From NCBI RefSeq assembly GCF_013283195.1, contig NZ_JABEKT010000001.1, positions 1,214,795 through 1,278,794 on the forward strand: a stretch of DNA of 64,000 nucleotides. Direction: 5' to 3'. The translations under genes were made by a program, and so were the position numbers. The notes under the pieces were generated by a model. It was not told the origin of the DNA, did no database searches, and was given only the letters and a program-made list of their open reading frames with translations. The DNA is from Ensifer adhaerens (lineage in GTDB: Bacteria; Pseudomonadota; Alphaproteobacteria; Rhizobiales; Rhizobiaceae). This document shows positions 38,668 through 47,840 of this stretch, one piece after another (positions within the stretch are counted from its first letter, which is position 1; the number at the start of each line of letters is the position of its first letter).

Positions 38668-39552
38668 ATGAAGCAGGACGTATCCACCGTGAATGTTTCG
38701 CCGGCAAGCGCGAGCGAGCCGTCGGTCGCGTTGGCACTCGGTGGCGGCGGTGCCCGTGGGCTCGCCCATATCCATGTCATCGAGGCTTTCGACGAGTTGG
38801 GCATCCGCCCTGTTGTTATCGCCGGTTCGTCGATCGGCGCCATCATGGGTGCCGGCATGGCGGCGGGCGTTAGCGGCAAAGAAATCCGCGAGCACACGCT
38901 GGCGACGGTTGGCCACCGCCGCGAAATCGTCAATCGCTTGTGGCAGTTGCGACCGGCAACTTGGTCGGAAGCGATGACCAACGGTTTCCGTTTCGGACAG
39001 TTCAACGTCGAGCGTGTCTTGAAGGCGTTCCTGCCTGAAGCCATCCCTGCGACGTTTTCGGAATTGGACGTGCCGCTCAAGGTCGTCGTCACCGACTATT
39101 ACGGCCAGACGGAGCACGTTTGCGAGACGGGCGATCTGCAGAAGGCTCTGGCCGCATCGGCGGCGCTGCCGGCGGTCTTCATGCCGGTGAAGATCGAAGG
39201 ACGGGTGATGATCGATGGCGGTATCTACAACCCCATTCCCTTCGATCATCTGCGCGGCCTTGCCGAGATCGTCGTCGGCGTCGACGTCGTCGGCGGCCCG
39301 GACGGTGACGGCAAGACGATCCCGAGCCGTATCGACAGCCTATTCGGGGCGAGCCAGCTGATGATGCAGTCGATCATTGCGATGAAGCTGAAGGAGGGCG
39401 CGCCGGATATCCTGCTGCGGCCCGATGTCGGCCGCTACCGGGTGATGGATTTTCTGCGTGCAAAAGAGATCCTGGCGGCGACCGCTGGCATCAAGGATCA
39501 GTTCAAGCGCACGCTTGAAGAGCGAATGAAGGTGGTGAGCGTCTCTGGCTGA
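38668..39552 (+). CDS. Patatin-like phospholipase family protein
   Basis: A 294-residue serine hydrolase of the RssA/patatin family. The oxyanion loop is ALGGGGARGLAHIHVIEAF, the nucleophile elbow is IAGSSIGAIMGAG (GxSxG) and the catalytic dyad Asp lies in MIDGGIYNPIPFD (DGG). No signal peptide. Substrate unknown; such proteins act on phospholipids or acylglycerols. It follows rsmD by 59 bases and may be part of the same transcript. Confidence 0.9.
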   Translation: MKQDVSTVNVSPASASEPSVALALGGGGARGLAHIHVIEAFDELGIRPVVIAGSSIGAIMGAGMAAGVSGKEIREHTLATVGHRREIVNRLWQLRPATWSEAMTNGFRFGQFNVERVLKAFLPEAIPATFSELDVPLKVVVTDYYGQTEHVCETGDLQKALAASAALPAVFMPVKIEGRVMIDGGIYNPIPFDHLRGLAEIVVGVDVVGGPDGDGKTIPSRIDSLFGASQLMMQSIIAMKLKEGAPDILLRPDVGRYRVMDFLRAKEILAATAGIKDQFKRTLEERMKVVSVSG

Positions 39553-39681
39553 GGCCGCTGCACTGCTTAGGTACTGATACCCGCGTTTCCGGCCGAGAAC
39601 CTCGCGTTCAAAAGAACGTACGCGTTGTTTTCACGCATTTTCCGGACCGGGAACCACGTCTCGCTTTTCCTGGAAATGCTC

Positions 39682-41517
39682 CTATGCACTTTCCCGCAGA
39701 TCGGCAGGCAGCCCCGGCAGGATGCTCTCGCCGGTTTCCGAGGAATGATCGACATCGCGCTTGGGCTTGACCAGCGGTTCGGGACGCACGGGCTGCGAAT
39801 GCAGCATGTCGCGGCCGGCGGTAATGCCTTCGGCCTCCTGCAGAACGAGACGCGCTTCGTCGCGCCTGCGGATATCGTCCATGATGGCGAGCGCTTCGTC
39901 GTTGCCTACGCCCAGTGCCTCCAGCGTCTTTCGGCCGAACAGCAGGCCGGACTCGAAGGTCTCGCGCAGTTCGTAGTCGACGCCCTTTGCCCGCAGTTCA
40001 AGGGTGTGCAGCCGGTCATAGGAACGGGCGAAGATACGGGCGTCCGGATATTCAGCCTGCACCAGATCGACGATCCGGTCGGTCGTTTCCTTCTTCTGGG
40101 TGCAGATGGCGATGAGTTTTGCCCGCTCGATGCCGGCGGCGCGCAGCACGTCGAGCCGGTGGCCGTCACCGAAGTAGATCCGGAAGCCGAAGGTCGCCGC
40201 CTGGCGAACACGGGCGGCGGAGTGATCGATGATCGTCACGTCACGACCGCCGGCCAGCAGGATCTGGGCTGCGATCTGGCCGAAGCGCGAAAAGCCGATC
40301 ATCAGAACGTCGGCGTCGGCACCTTCGAAATCTTCTTCCATTTCGTCGACCATTTCGTCCTGTTCGCGCATCAGCCGCGGCGCAAGCATGGAGGCGATCG
40401 GCGTCAGCGCCATCGACAGCGTGACGATGGCAACGAGCAGCGAGGCGTTGCCCTGGGAGAAGACGCCTGCGGTGGCCGCCGCCGTGAACAGCACGAAGCC
40501 GAACTCGCCGCCCTGCGGCAAGAGCAGGCAGACGCGCACAGCATCGTTGTGATGGGAGCCTGCCAGCCGGCAGAGCCAGTAGAGCACGAAGCTCTTCACC
40601 AGCATCAACAGCGGCACGGCGATGATGATGACAAGGTATTTGTCGATGATCACGTCGAGCTGCAGAGACAGGCCGACGGCCATGAAGAACAGCGCCTGCA
40701 GGATACCGCGAAAAGGCTCGATATCGGCCTCGAGCTCGTGGCGATAGGAGGATTCCGCCAGGAGCACGCCGGCGAGAAAAGCGCCCATCGCCATGGAAAG
40801 GCCGGCCAGCTGCATCAGCGTTGCCGCTCCCATGACCACCAGAAGGGCCGCGGCAATCATCACATCGCGCGCACCGGTGCGTGCGATGATCTGAAACAGC
40901 GGGTTCAGCAGATAGCGGCCCGCGGCGAAGAGGACGGCGATCGCGGCAATCGCGATGGCGAAATCTTCGAGCGGTGGCGTTGTATCTTCCGGCGCCTGCG
41001 CTGCCAGAAGTGGGATCAGGGCGAGCAGCGGCACGATCGCCAGGTCCTGCAGCAAGAGGATCGAGAAAGCGCGCTGGCCGAAGCGCGTGTTGCGGTCGTT
41101 GCCCTCGTCGAGGATCTGCATGGCGAAGGCGGTAGAGGAAAGGGCGAGGCCGAATCCGGCGACGATGCTCCCGCCCCAGTCGAGCAGGCCGGAAAAGGCG
41201 ATCACGTAGGAAAGGATGATGCCGGTCAGCATGACCTGTGCGGTGCCGAGACCGAAGATGTCGCGCCGCATCTGCCAGAGCCGTGACGGTTTCAGTTCCA
41301 ATCCGATGATGAACAGCAGGAAGACGACGCCCAGTTCCGACACATGCAGGATTTCTTCCCCCTCGGTGATCCTCTGGGCAACGGGGCCGATAAGGATGCC
41401 GGCTGCGAGATAGCCGAGGATCGTGCCGAGCCCGAGGCGCTTGAAAATCGGTGCCGCCAGCACGGCGCCACCGAGCAGCATCAGCGCCTGGGTGTAGAGG
41501 ATCGGGGTCGTCGTCAT
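39682..41517 (-). CDS. Monovalent cation:proton antiporter-2 family protein (KefB/KefC-like)
   Basis: A 611-residue transporter with about 12 membrane segments (CPA2 fold, residues 5-380), including GTILGYLAAGILIGP and LGVVFLLFIIGLELKPSRLW, and a C-terminal TrkA-N/RCK domain (DVLMIGFSRFGQIAAQILLAGGRDVTIIDHS, then GDGHRLDVLRAAGIERAKLI). This is the Kef-type potassium efflux layout; glutathione adduct gating is known for enteric KefB/C, but the gating residues cannot be judged here. ATG at 41517 starts MTTTPILYTQALML; longer starts are unlikely. It is divergent from pmbA with 151 bases between. Confidence 0.92.
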   Translation of the reverse strand: MTTTPILYTQALMLLGGAVLAAPIFKRLGLGTILGYLAAGILIGPVAQRITEGEEILHVSELGVVFLLFIIGLELKPSRLWQMRRDIFGLGTAQVMLTGIILSYVIAFSGLLDWGGSIVAGFGLALSSTAFAMQILDEGNDRNTRFGQRAFSILLLQDLAIVPLLALIPLLAAQAPEDTTPPLEDFAIAIAAIAVLFAAGRYLLNPLFQIIARTGARDVMIAAALLVVMGAATLMQLAGLSMAMGAFLAGVLLAESSYRHELEADIEPFRGILQALFFMAVGLSLQLDVIIDKYLVIIIAVPLLMLVKSFVLYWLCRLAGSHHNDAVRVCLLLPQGGEFGFVLFTAAATAGVFSQGNASLLVAIVTLSMALTPIASMLAPRLMREQDEMVDEMEEDFEGADADVLMIGFSRFGQIAAQILLAGGRDVTIIDHSAARVRQAATFGFRIYFGDGHRLDVLRAAGIERAKLIAICTQKKETTDRIVDLVQAEYPDARIFARSYDRLHTLELRAKGVDYELRETFESGLLFGRKTLEALGVGNDEALAIMDDIRRRDEARLVLQEAEGITAGRDMLHSQPVRPEPLVKPKRDVDHSSETGESILPGLPADLRESA

Positions 41518-41668
41518 GCGTGCGGCTTTCGATATCGCCTCGTCCTGCCCGGGGGCAGACGAGCGTTTCGGCGGGAGTAACATTACGGTGTCTGGGCGGG
41601 AATCATGCCAATGCCCTTGATGCATGCTTCAGTGCACAATAAATGGGGCAGGAATGAAAGGCCACATC

Positions 41669-43015
41669 ATGTCAGAAACGATCGATTCCGCCTCCCTCGA
41701 AAAACGCGCCGCCGAACTGGTGGATCTTGCCCGCAAGGCAGGCGCCGATGCGGCTGACGCCGTCGTCGTTCGCGGCCGCTCCCGCTCTGTCTCGGTTCGC
41801 CTCGGAAAGGTCGAGGCGACCGAAGCATCCGAAAGCGACGATTTCTCGCTGCGCGTCTTCGTCGGCAACCGTGTCGCCAGCGTATCGGCCAATCCCGGTT
41901 TCGACCTGAAGGTACTCGCGGAGCGGGCCGTGGCGATGGCAAAGGCCTCGCCGGAAGACCCCTTCGCTTCGCTCGCCGATCCGGATCGGCTGGCGAAATC
42001 CTACCCGGATCTCGAACTCTTCGATGATCGCGAGGTTTCGACGGACGCCCTGACGGAAGCGGCGCTGGCCGCCGAAGAAGCGGCGCTGGCGGTGTCTGGC
42101 GTCACCAATTCCAGCGGCGCGGGTGCGTCGGCGGGCATGGGCGGGCTGGTGCTCGTCACCTCGCAGGGCTTCTCCGGTTCCTACATGGCCACCCGCTTCG
42201 GCCGCTCCGTCAGTGCGATTGCCGGCGAGGGCACCAAGATGGAGCGCGACTACGATTACGACAGCCGCATCTATTTCGACGAGTTGCGGGCGGCCGATGA
42301 TATCGGCCGGGTTGCCGGCGAACGCGCGGTTGCGCGCATCAACCCTCGCCAGGTGCCGACCGCCAAGAACGTCACCGTCGTTTTCGATCCGCGCATGGCG
42401 CGCGGCTTCGTCGGCCATCTCGCCGGTGCGATCAACGGTGCTTCCGTCGCGCGCAAGACCAGCTTTCTGCGCGACATGATGGGCAAGCAGATCATGAAGG
42501 CCGGTCTGTCGGTGACCGACGATCCCCTGATCGTGCGCGGCTCGTCTTCGCGTCCGTTCGATGGCGAGGGTGTCAGCGGGTCCAAACTGACGATGGTCGA
42601 GGATGGCGTGCTGAACCATTGGTTCCTGTCGACCTCGGCTGCGCGCGAACTCGGCCTTGAGACCAACGGTCGCGGTGTGCGCGGTGGCCCGACGGTCAAT
42701 CCCGCCTCGACCAATCTCGCGCTCGAGCCGGGCTCCATTTCGCGCGAGGATCTGATCCGTGGTGTGGGAACCGGCTTCTACGTGACCGAGCTCATTGGCC
42801 AGGGCGTCAACATGGTGACCGGCGAATATAGCCGCGGCGCCTCGGGCTTCTGGATCGAAAACGGCGAATTGTCTTTTGCCGTGTCCGAAGTCACGATCGC
42901 GTCGAACCTCAAGCAGATGTTCATGGCCATCACGCCGGCCGACGATATCGACCGGAAGTTCGGCGTTGCCGCGCCGACGCTCGCCATCGAAGGCATGACG
43001 CTCGCCGGCCTGTAA
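41669..43015 (+). CDS. pmbA: TldD/PmbA-family metalloprotease
   Basis: A 448-residue subunit (TldE/PmbA) of the TldD/TldE metalloprotease, which matures peptides such as microcins and helps degrade CcdA in E. coli. The conserved blocks seen are DFSLRVFVGNRVASVSAN, VVFDPRMARGFVGHLAGAINGASVARKTSFL and GVRGGPTVNPASTNLALEPG. TldE itself lacks the zinc motif HExxxH, consistent with this sequence. No tldD is visible in the window. ATG at 41669 has AAAGG 8 bases upstream; two in-frame upstream starts (41624, 41654) are less likely. It leads a series of genes reading toward waaA. Confidence 0.93.
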   Translation: MSETIDSASLEKRAAELVDLARKAGADAADAVVVRGRSRSVSVRLGKVEATEASESDDFSLRVFVGNRVASVSANPGFDLKVLAERAVAMAKASPEDPFASLADPDRLAKSYPDLELFDDREVSTDALTEAALAAEEAALAVSGVTNSSGAGASAGMGGLVLVTSQGFSGSYMATRFGRSVSAIAGEGTKMERDYDYDSRIYFDELRAADDIGRVAGERAVARINPRQVPTAKNVTVVFDPRMARGFVGHLAGAINGASVARKTSFLRDMMGKQIMKAGLSVTDDPLIVRGSSSRPFDGEGVSGSKLTMVEDGVLNHWFLSTSAARELGLETNGRGVRGGPTVNPASTNLALEPGSISREDLIRGVGTGFYVTELIGQGVNMVTGEYSRGASGFWIENGELSFAVSEVTIASNLKQMFMAITPADDIDRKFGVAAPTLAIEGMTLAGL

Positions 43016-43076
43016 GCCGTGCACGTCAATGCCATGACAAAAGCGTTCGGCGATATGCCGTCGCGTAAGGATTGGA

Positions 43077-43892
43077 ATGTCACACAAAGCACCATCGATC
43101 GCGACGTGGAGGGAGGATCTGGACTTGATCCTGTCTGCCGCGATTGCCGCGGGCGAAACCGCACTCCGCTACTTTCGCAACAAGCCCGATGTGCGCTGGA
43201 AGAACGAAGGACGCTCGCCGGTCAGCGAGGCCGATATCGCCGCCAACGACATTCTGAAGGAGCGTCTGCTTCTCGCCCGTCCGAACTATGGCTGGCTTTC
43301 GGAAGAGACCGACGACGATCAGAGCCGCCTGTCCTGCGAGACGGTCTTCGTCGTGGATCCTATCGACGGCACGCGCGCCTTCATCGCCGGCAAGGATCTC
43401 TGGTGCGTGAGTGTCGCGGTCGTCCACCGAGGTCTGCCTGTCGCCGGCGTGCTCTATGCGCCGGCGCTCGACGAGATCTACGAGGCAACGGTGGATGGCC
43501 CGGCGCTGAAGAACGGTGCGAGCATCCGTGTGCGTGACGCCCAGGACGGCGACGCCCTGCACGTGGCGGTCGCCGAAGACATCGTTTCGAGCCTGGCGCC
43601 TTCCTACCGCAACGGTATCGTTCGGGTGCCGCATGTACCGTCGCTCGCCTACCGGCTGGCAATGGTTGCCGATGGGCGGATCGACGGCACCGTGGTCAAG
43701 AAGAACTCCCATGATTGGGATCTCGCCGCTGCCGATCTCATCCTTGAGAGGGCGGGCGGAGGGCTCAATACACTTCAATCCCAAGCTCTGTCCTACAATC
43801 GCCCCAATGTGGTTCATGGCCTACTTTGCGCGGCGTCGAAGGCGGCGTTGCCGGGATTGCTCGCCGCGTCCAGGACCCTTGAGGGCCATTGA
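43077..43892 (+). CDS. Inositol monophosphatase family protein (CysQ/bisphosphate nucleotidase-like)
   Basis: A 271-residue Mg-dependent phosphatase. Motifs: SPVSEADIAANDIL (metal-site start), GWLSEETDDD, VVDPIDGTRAFIAGKDLW and NSHDWDLAAADLILERAGG, covering all metal-binding blocks of the family. It resembles 3'(2'),5'-bisphosphate nucleotidase and inositol-1-phosphatase members; the substrate is not settled. It lies 61 bases after pmbA and before the DUF4170 and waaA genes, a stable rhizobial arrangement in my recollection. Confidence 0.9.
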   Translation: MSHKAPSIATWREDLDLILSAAIAAGETALRYFRNKPDVRWKNEGRSPVSEADIAANDILKERLLLARPNYGWLSEETDDDQSRLSCETVFVVDPIDGTRAFIAGKDLWCVSVAVVHRGLPVAGVLYAPALDEIYEATVDGPALKNGASIRVRDAQDGDALHVAVAEDIVSSLAPSYRNGIVRVPHVPSLAYRLAMVADGRIDGTVVKKNSHDWDLAAADLILERAGGGLNTLQSQALSYNRPNVVHGLLCAASKAALPGLLAASRTLEGH

Positions 43893-43950
43893 CCTTTCAG
43901 GCCGAATGCCGCAAACCAACGCCCATATCCTATAAGAAAATGGAACTCCA

Positions 43951-44187
43951 ATGGCTCACGACTCCGAGAAGAAACAACGTCTGCATTTGGTCTTTGGTGG
44001 TGAACTGACCACGCTCACCGATGTTCATTTCCGTGACCTGGACAAGCTCGATATCGTCGGCATTTTTCCTGATTACGAAAGCGCGCACATTGCCTGGAAG
44101 TCGAAGGCGCAGATGACCGTCGACAACGCGCATATGCGGTATTTCATCGTTCATATGCATCGCCTGCTCGATCCGGAAAACGATTGA
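43951..44187 (+). CDS. DUF4170 family protein
   Basis: A 78-residue hydrophilic protein, MAHDSEKKQRLHLVFGGELTT at the start, then FRDLDKLDIVGIFPDYESAHIAWKSKAQMTVDNA and a His-rich end (YFIVHMHRLLDPEND). It fits DUF4170, a short alphaproteobacterial family of unknown function commonly beside waaA. It probably belongs to the same transcript, 92 bases upstream of waaA. Confidence 0.9.
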   Translation: MAHDSEKKQRLHLVFGGELTTLTDVHFRDLDKLDIVGIFPDYESAHIAWKSKAQMTVDNAHMRYFIVHMHRLLDPEND

Positions 44188-44278
44188 TGCCGATGCCGAG
44201 GGCATGCGTGGCGCGTTTCCGCGCGCTCGCTGCGTCTGACCTTCGCCCGAGCTTTGCATCGGGCGGGAGACTGAAGCC

Positions 44279-45592
44279 ATGAGCAGCTTTCGCGCCCGGC
44301 TGGCGCTTTCGAGCTACCGCTGGATCGGTTCGGCGATCTATCCGTTCGTGTGGTCCTATCTTGCTCTGCGCGCCGCGAAGGGCAAGGAGGACCCGGCCCG
44401 TCGCCGTGAGCGCTACGGTTATGCCAGCGTGCCGCGGCCGCAGGGGCCTCTCGTCTGGTTCCATGCCGCAAGCGTCGGCGAGACGAATGCGGTCATCCCA
44501 CTGATCAAGGAAATCCATCGCCGCGGCATCAACGTCGTCCTGACGACCGGCACGACGACCTCGGCACGGGTCGCGGCCGGACGTCTGGGTTCGGCGGTCA
44601 TTCACCAGTACGTGCCGCTCGATTTCAAGCCGGCGGTCAACCGCTTCCTCGAATACTGGCAACCGGATCTGGCAATCATCGCCGAGTCCGAGATCTGGCC
44701 GATGACGATCCTCGAACTCGGGCGGCGCCACATCCCGCAGGTTCTGGTCAACGGACGGCTTTCCGACCGGACATTCGCCCGCTGGAAGAAGCGGCCGGCG
44801 CTTGCCGACGCGCTGTTTGAGAACCTCGCGCTGGTCATCGCTCAATCCGATGTCGATGCCGAGCGCTTTCGCACGCTGGGCGCCCTGCCGGTGATGGTCT
44901 CGGGCAACCTGAAGGTCGATACCGACGCACCGCCGCACGATCCGCAGGCGTTGAAGGAATATCGCCAGCAGATCGGCACGCGCAAAACCTGGGCGGCGAT
45001 CTCGACCTTCGACGGCGAGGAAGCGGCTGCCGGCGTCGTGCATCGGGCGCTGAAGGAACGCACCGGCCTTTTGACGATCATCGTGCCGCGGCACCCCGAG
45101 CGCAGCGATGCGATCGAGGCGGCGCTGACGGCCAAGGGGCTGAAAGTCGCGCGCCGGACCCGCCGCGATCCGCTGACACCGGATGTCGATATCTTCCTCG
45201 GCGATACGATCGGCGAGATGGGGCTCTATCTGCGCCTGACCGAGGTTGCCTTTGTCGGCCGTTCGCTGTTTGCCGAAGGCGGCCAGAACCCGCTCGAGCC
45301 GGCCATGCTCGGCTGTGCCGTTCTTTCGGGCGGCAACGTCCAGAACTTTCGCGAGACCTATCAGATGCTGGCCAAGAACGGCAGCGCCAAGATCGTCCGC
45401 GATGTCGAGATGCTGGCCAAGGGCGTCAACTATCTGCTCGCCAACGACGACATGCGTCGCTCGATGATCGATGCCGGCCTTGAAACCGTGCAAGAGATGC
45501 GCGGAGCGCTTTCGGCGACGATGAAGGGGCTCGAGCCTTATATCAATCCGCTCGTCGTCAAGGCACGGCTCGAGCCGCGCAACGACCTCTGA
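44279..45592 (+). CDS. waaA: 3-deoxy-D-manno-octulosonic acid (Kdo) transferase
   Basis: A 437-residue inner-membrane-associated glycosyltransferase (GT30) that adds Kdo to the lipid A precursor. The N-terminal segment has PLVWFHAASVGETNAVIPLI, then LTTGTTTSARVAAGRLG and IIAESEIWPMTILELGRR; the C-terminal half has FLGDTIGEMGLYLRLTEVAFVGRSLF and GGQNPLEPAMLGCAVLSG. A membrane anchor lies in the first 25 residues. It is part of the pmbA-IMPase-DUF4170-waaA run, and lpxK, normally close by, is 2.2 kb further on. Confidence 0.96.
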   Translation: MSSFRARLALSSYRWIGSAIYPFVWSYLALRAAKGKEDPARRRERYGYASVPRPQGPLVWFHAASVGETNAVIPLIKEIHRRGINVVLTTGTTTSARVAAGRLGSAVIHQYVPLDFKPAVNRFLEYWQPDLAIIAESEIWPMTILELGRRHIPQVLVNGRLSDRTFARWKKRPALADALFENLALVIAQSDVDAERFRTLGALPVMVSGNLKVDTDAPPHDPQALKEYRQQIGTRKTWAAISTFDGEEAAAGVVHRALKERTGLLTIIVPRHPERSDAIEAALTAKGLKVARRTRRDPLTPDVDIFLGDTIGEMGLYLRLTEVAFVGRSLFAEGGQNPLEPAMLGCAVLSGGNVQNFRETYQMLAKNGSAKIVRDVEMLAKGVNYLLANDDMRRSMIDAGLETVQEMRGALSATMKGLEPYINPLVVKARLEPRNDL

Positions 45593-45617
45593 CCGCACCG
45601 GGAGACTTGAGATCACC

Positions 45618-46322
45618 ATGAGCGCACCGACAGCCATCGCCGGCATCCTGTTCGACAAGGACGGGACGCTGCTCGACTATGCCAAGAGCTGGGTGCCGGT
45701 GAACTATGAGCTGGCAAAGATCGCCGCCAAGGGTGACGAGGCTCTGGCCCGCACGCTGCTCAGGGCAGGCGGCATGGATGCGGATACCGGCCATGTGCTG
45801 CCCGACAGCCTGCTTGCCGCCGGTAACACGGTCGAGATCGCAACCGGGTTCGTTGCCGCCGGTGCGCCCTTTTCCGTGGAAGCGTTGACGACGCTGTTTG
45901 ATGGGTTGTTTGCCCGCTCCGCCGAATATGCGGTACCGGTCACCGACCTCGGCTCGTTCTTCGCAGACCTGCATGCCAAGGGCTACCGTCTTGGTGTCGC
46001 CTCCAGCGACAACGAGCGCTCGATCCGCGAGACCGCCCGGCGCTTTGGCTTCGACGGTTATCTGCATTACGTCGCCGGCTACGACAGCGGCTATGGCGTC
46101 AAGCCGGAGCCCGGTATGGTGCTCGGCTTCTGCGCCGCCACCGGGCTCGATCCGCGGCAGGTCGTCGTCGTCGGCGACAACAATCACGACATGCACATGG
46201 GCCGCAACGCTGGCGTCGGCCTGACGGTCGCGGTGCTCACGGGCACCGGCTCGCGCCAGTCGCTTGCCGCCGCCTCCGACCATTGCCTGGCGGATATCAC
46301 CGAGCTCGAAGCCGTCCTTTAG
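45618..46322 (+). CDS. HAD-family phosphatase (phosphoglycolate phosphatase-like)
   Basis: A 234-residue HAD hydrolase. Motif I is ILFDKDGTLLDYAKSW (DxDGT), motif II is VASSDNERS, and motifs III/IV are KPEPGMVLGFCAATG then VVVVGDNNHDMHMGRNAG. A cap domain lies between (about 15-90). The sequence is of the Gph/phosphoglycolate phosphatase type, but the substrate cannot be fixed. It begins 25 bases after waaA and is probably co-transcribed with it. Confidence 0.88.
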   Translation: MSAPTAIAGILFDKDGTLLDYAKSWVPVNYELAKIAAKGDEALARTLLRAGGMDADTGHVLPDSLLAAGNTVEIATGFVAAGAPFSVEALTTLFDGLFARSAEYAVPVTDLGSFFADLHAKGYRLGVASSDNERSIRETARRFGFDGYLHYVAGYDSGYGVKPEPGMVLGFCAATGLDPRQVVVVGDNNHDMHMGRNAGVGLTVAVLTGTGSRQSLAAASDHCLADITELEAVL

Positions 46323-46372
46323 GTTTCCCGCCGAGCCGCAATTCGTCCATTGCAGCCGTCACGGGGGGGCAA

Positions 46373-46870
46373 TCACGGATGCCAGACGGCCGCTAGTGAC
46401 AAGGCCGACAGATAGAGCCCCAAACCGAAGACGGCGTGCGTAACCAGGCTGCGCAGCCGTGCAACATTCGGGGCCGGCGTTTTCGAGGCGGCGATGCCGG
46501 CACCCATGCCCGGCTGCATCAGGAAGAACGGCGCGGCCACCGTCGCGAGACCGACAATCAGTGCCGGGGCAAGCGTCGGCAGCATCGCCCAGCCCTGGCC
46601 CCAGATCGACAGAAGAAGACCGGCGAAGACAATCCCGATCGCATAGTGGGCGCTCCAGCCGATCAGGCGTTCGCCCGAAACCGGCGCCGCTGCTGCGATC
46701 CGCTGGTGCCGGAAGCGGCCTTGCGGAAAATGGCCGATCCAGCGTCCGACCATGGCGTAGTCCAGCGAAGGTATGCCGAGAAAGCGTTTCAGCGCCACGG
46801 CCCAGAGATCCATGGTTATGGTCGCGCCGATCCCGATGAGGACGGCTCGCAACACCAAAGTCGTTTCCAT
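46373..46870 (-). CDS. DUF2938-like integral membrane protein
   Basis: A 165-residue protein with four to five hydrophobic segments (VLRAVLIGIGATITMDLWAVA; WSAHYAIGIVFAGLLLSIWG; LAPALIVGLATVAAPFFLMQPGMG; LVTHAVFGLGLYLSALSL). The pattern TMDLWAVALKRFLGIPSLDYAMVGRWIGH fits DUF2938, a family of unknown function. It is divergent from an ArsR-rhodanese regulator and shares with it an intergenic region containing a perfect 10-bp palindrome, so it is the likely target of that regulator. Orientation opposite to the surrounding lipid A genes marks this pair as an insert. Confidence 0.82.
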   Translation of the reverse strand: METTLVLRAVLIGIGATITMDLWAVALKRFLGIPSLDYAMVGRWIGHFPQGRFRHQRIAAAAPVSGERLIGWSAHYAIGIVFAGLLLSIWGQGWAMLPTLAPALIVGLATVAAPFFLMQPGMGAGIAASKTPAPNVARLRSLVTHAVFGLGLYLSALSLAAVWHP

Positions 46871-46957
46871 GTTCTTATCCCTTCACATCATGTTCATGGC
46901 CGCACGTCGGCAGATTGCACAGTGCGGGCATTCGATCCGTCATCGGCAGGTCAAAAT

Positions 46958-46983
46958 ATCATTCAATTGATTCATTGAATGAT
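46958..46983. promoter_or_regulatory. Palindromic operator candidate for the ArsR-type regulator
   Basis: ATCATTCAAT and ATTGAATGAT form a perfect 10-bp inverted repeat with a 6-base spacer, 27 bases before the ArsR-rhodanese start and 88 bases before the DUF2938 start. Size and AT content match ArsR-family operators. Confidence 0.7.
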
Positions 46984-47010
46984 TGATGGAGAAATGCTAG
47001 GCTCCTGTCA

Positions 47011-47676
47011 ATGACCGATGTTCAGCTTCATGTCTTCGAAGAATTCGCCGACCTCGCCCGCACGCTGGCGAGCGCTCATCGCCTGCTCCTGCTCGAGCAT
47101 ATCGCTCAGGGCGAGCGCTCGGTGGAGCGCCTCGCCGAGCTGTCCGGCCTCAGCATTGCCAATGCGTCGCAGCATCTGCAGCAGTTGCGGCGCGCCGGTT
47201 TCGTCGAAACCAGACGGGACGGCAAGCGCGTGCTCTATCGGCTGGGGACAGGCCCGGTGATCGGGCTGCTTTCGGCGCTGCGCCAACATGCCGAGCACAA
47301 TCGCGCCCAGATCCAGGGTCTGGTTGCCGATCGTCTGCATCGACCTGACCGCCTCGAAGCGATTTCGCGCGAGGAACTGCTGCTGCGGCTGCGCGGAGGA
47401 GGCGTTACGTTGCTCGACGTGCGGCCTGAGGAGGAGTTCGCCTCCGGTCATCTTCCCGGTGCGATCAACATTCCGATCGAAGAGCTTGACCGACGCCTTG
47501 CAGAACTGCCTGCCGGAGGCGAAATCGTCGCCTATTGCCGCGGCCCCTATTGCGCCTTGTCGTTTGATGCGGTGACGGTCCTGCATGGCAGGGGCTTTGC
47601 TGTCCGCCGGCTCGAGAGCGGATTTCCGGATTGGAAGGCAGCGGGCCTTGCTGTTGAGAACAGCACCCTGAGTTAG
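47011..47676 (+). CDS. ArsR-family regulator fused to a rhodanese domain
   Basis: A 221-residue two-domain protein. Residues 1-100 form an ArsR/SmtB winged helix ([53 protein letters not shown]). Residues 115-215 form a rhodanese domain with [26 protein letters not shown] and the active-site loop [10 protein letters not shown] (Cys176, Cys181). These two are the only cysteines in the protein, so the ArsR part has no metal site; a persulfide or oxidation at the rhodanese loop is a better guess for the signal. Similar fusions are widespread but little characterised. It is divergent from the DUF2938 gene. Confidence 0.9.
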   Translation: MTDVQLHVFEEFADLARTLASAHRLLLLEHIAQGERSVERLAELSGLSIANASQHLQQLRRAGFVETRRDGKRVLYRLGTGPVIGLLSALRQHAEHNRAQIQGLVADRLHRPDRLEAISREELLLRLRGGGVTLLDVRPEEEFASGHLPGAINIPIEELDRRLAELPAGGEIVAYCRGPYCALSFDAVTVLHGRGFAVRRLESGFPDWKAAGLAVENSTLS

Positions 47677-47840
47677 GCGAGACGTCTGACGGAACCGCAC
47701 ATTGTCTTGTGCCGCTTGCCTTTTTCAGCGTTCTGACGTTTTTTGTCGGCCAACAATGCCGTCGCCGTTTTTTTGGGCAGCGACAGTCAAGATGTGCATC
47801 GTCCTTCGCGGAAGGACCAGACGGGGTTACGGAAAGAACT

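Noticed and set aside
39625..41286. 553-residue open frame antisense to the Kef-like antiporter
   Set aside because: Low-complexity His/Gln/Asp-rich translation, typical of the reverse complement of membrane-protein codons; no ribosome site.
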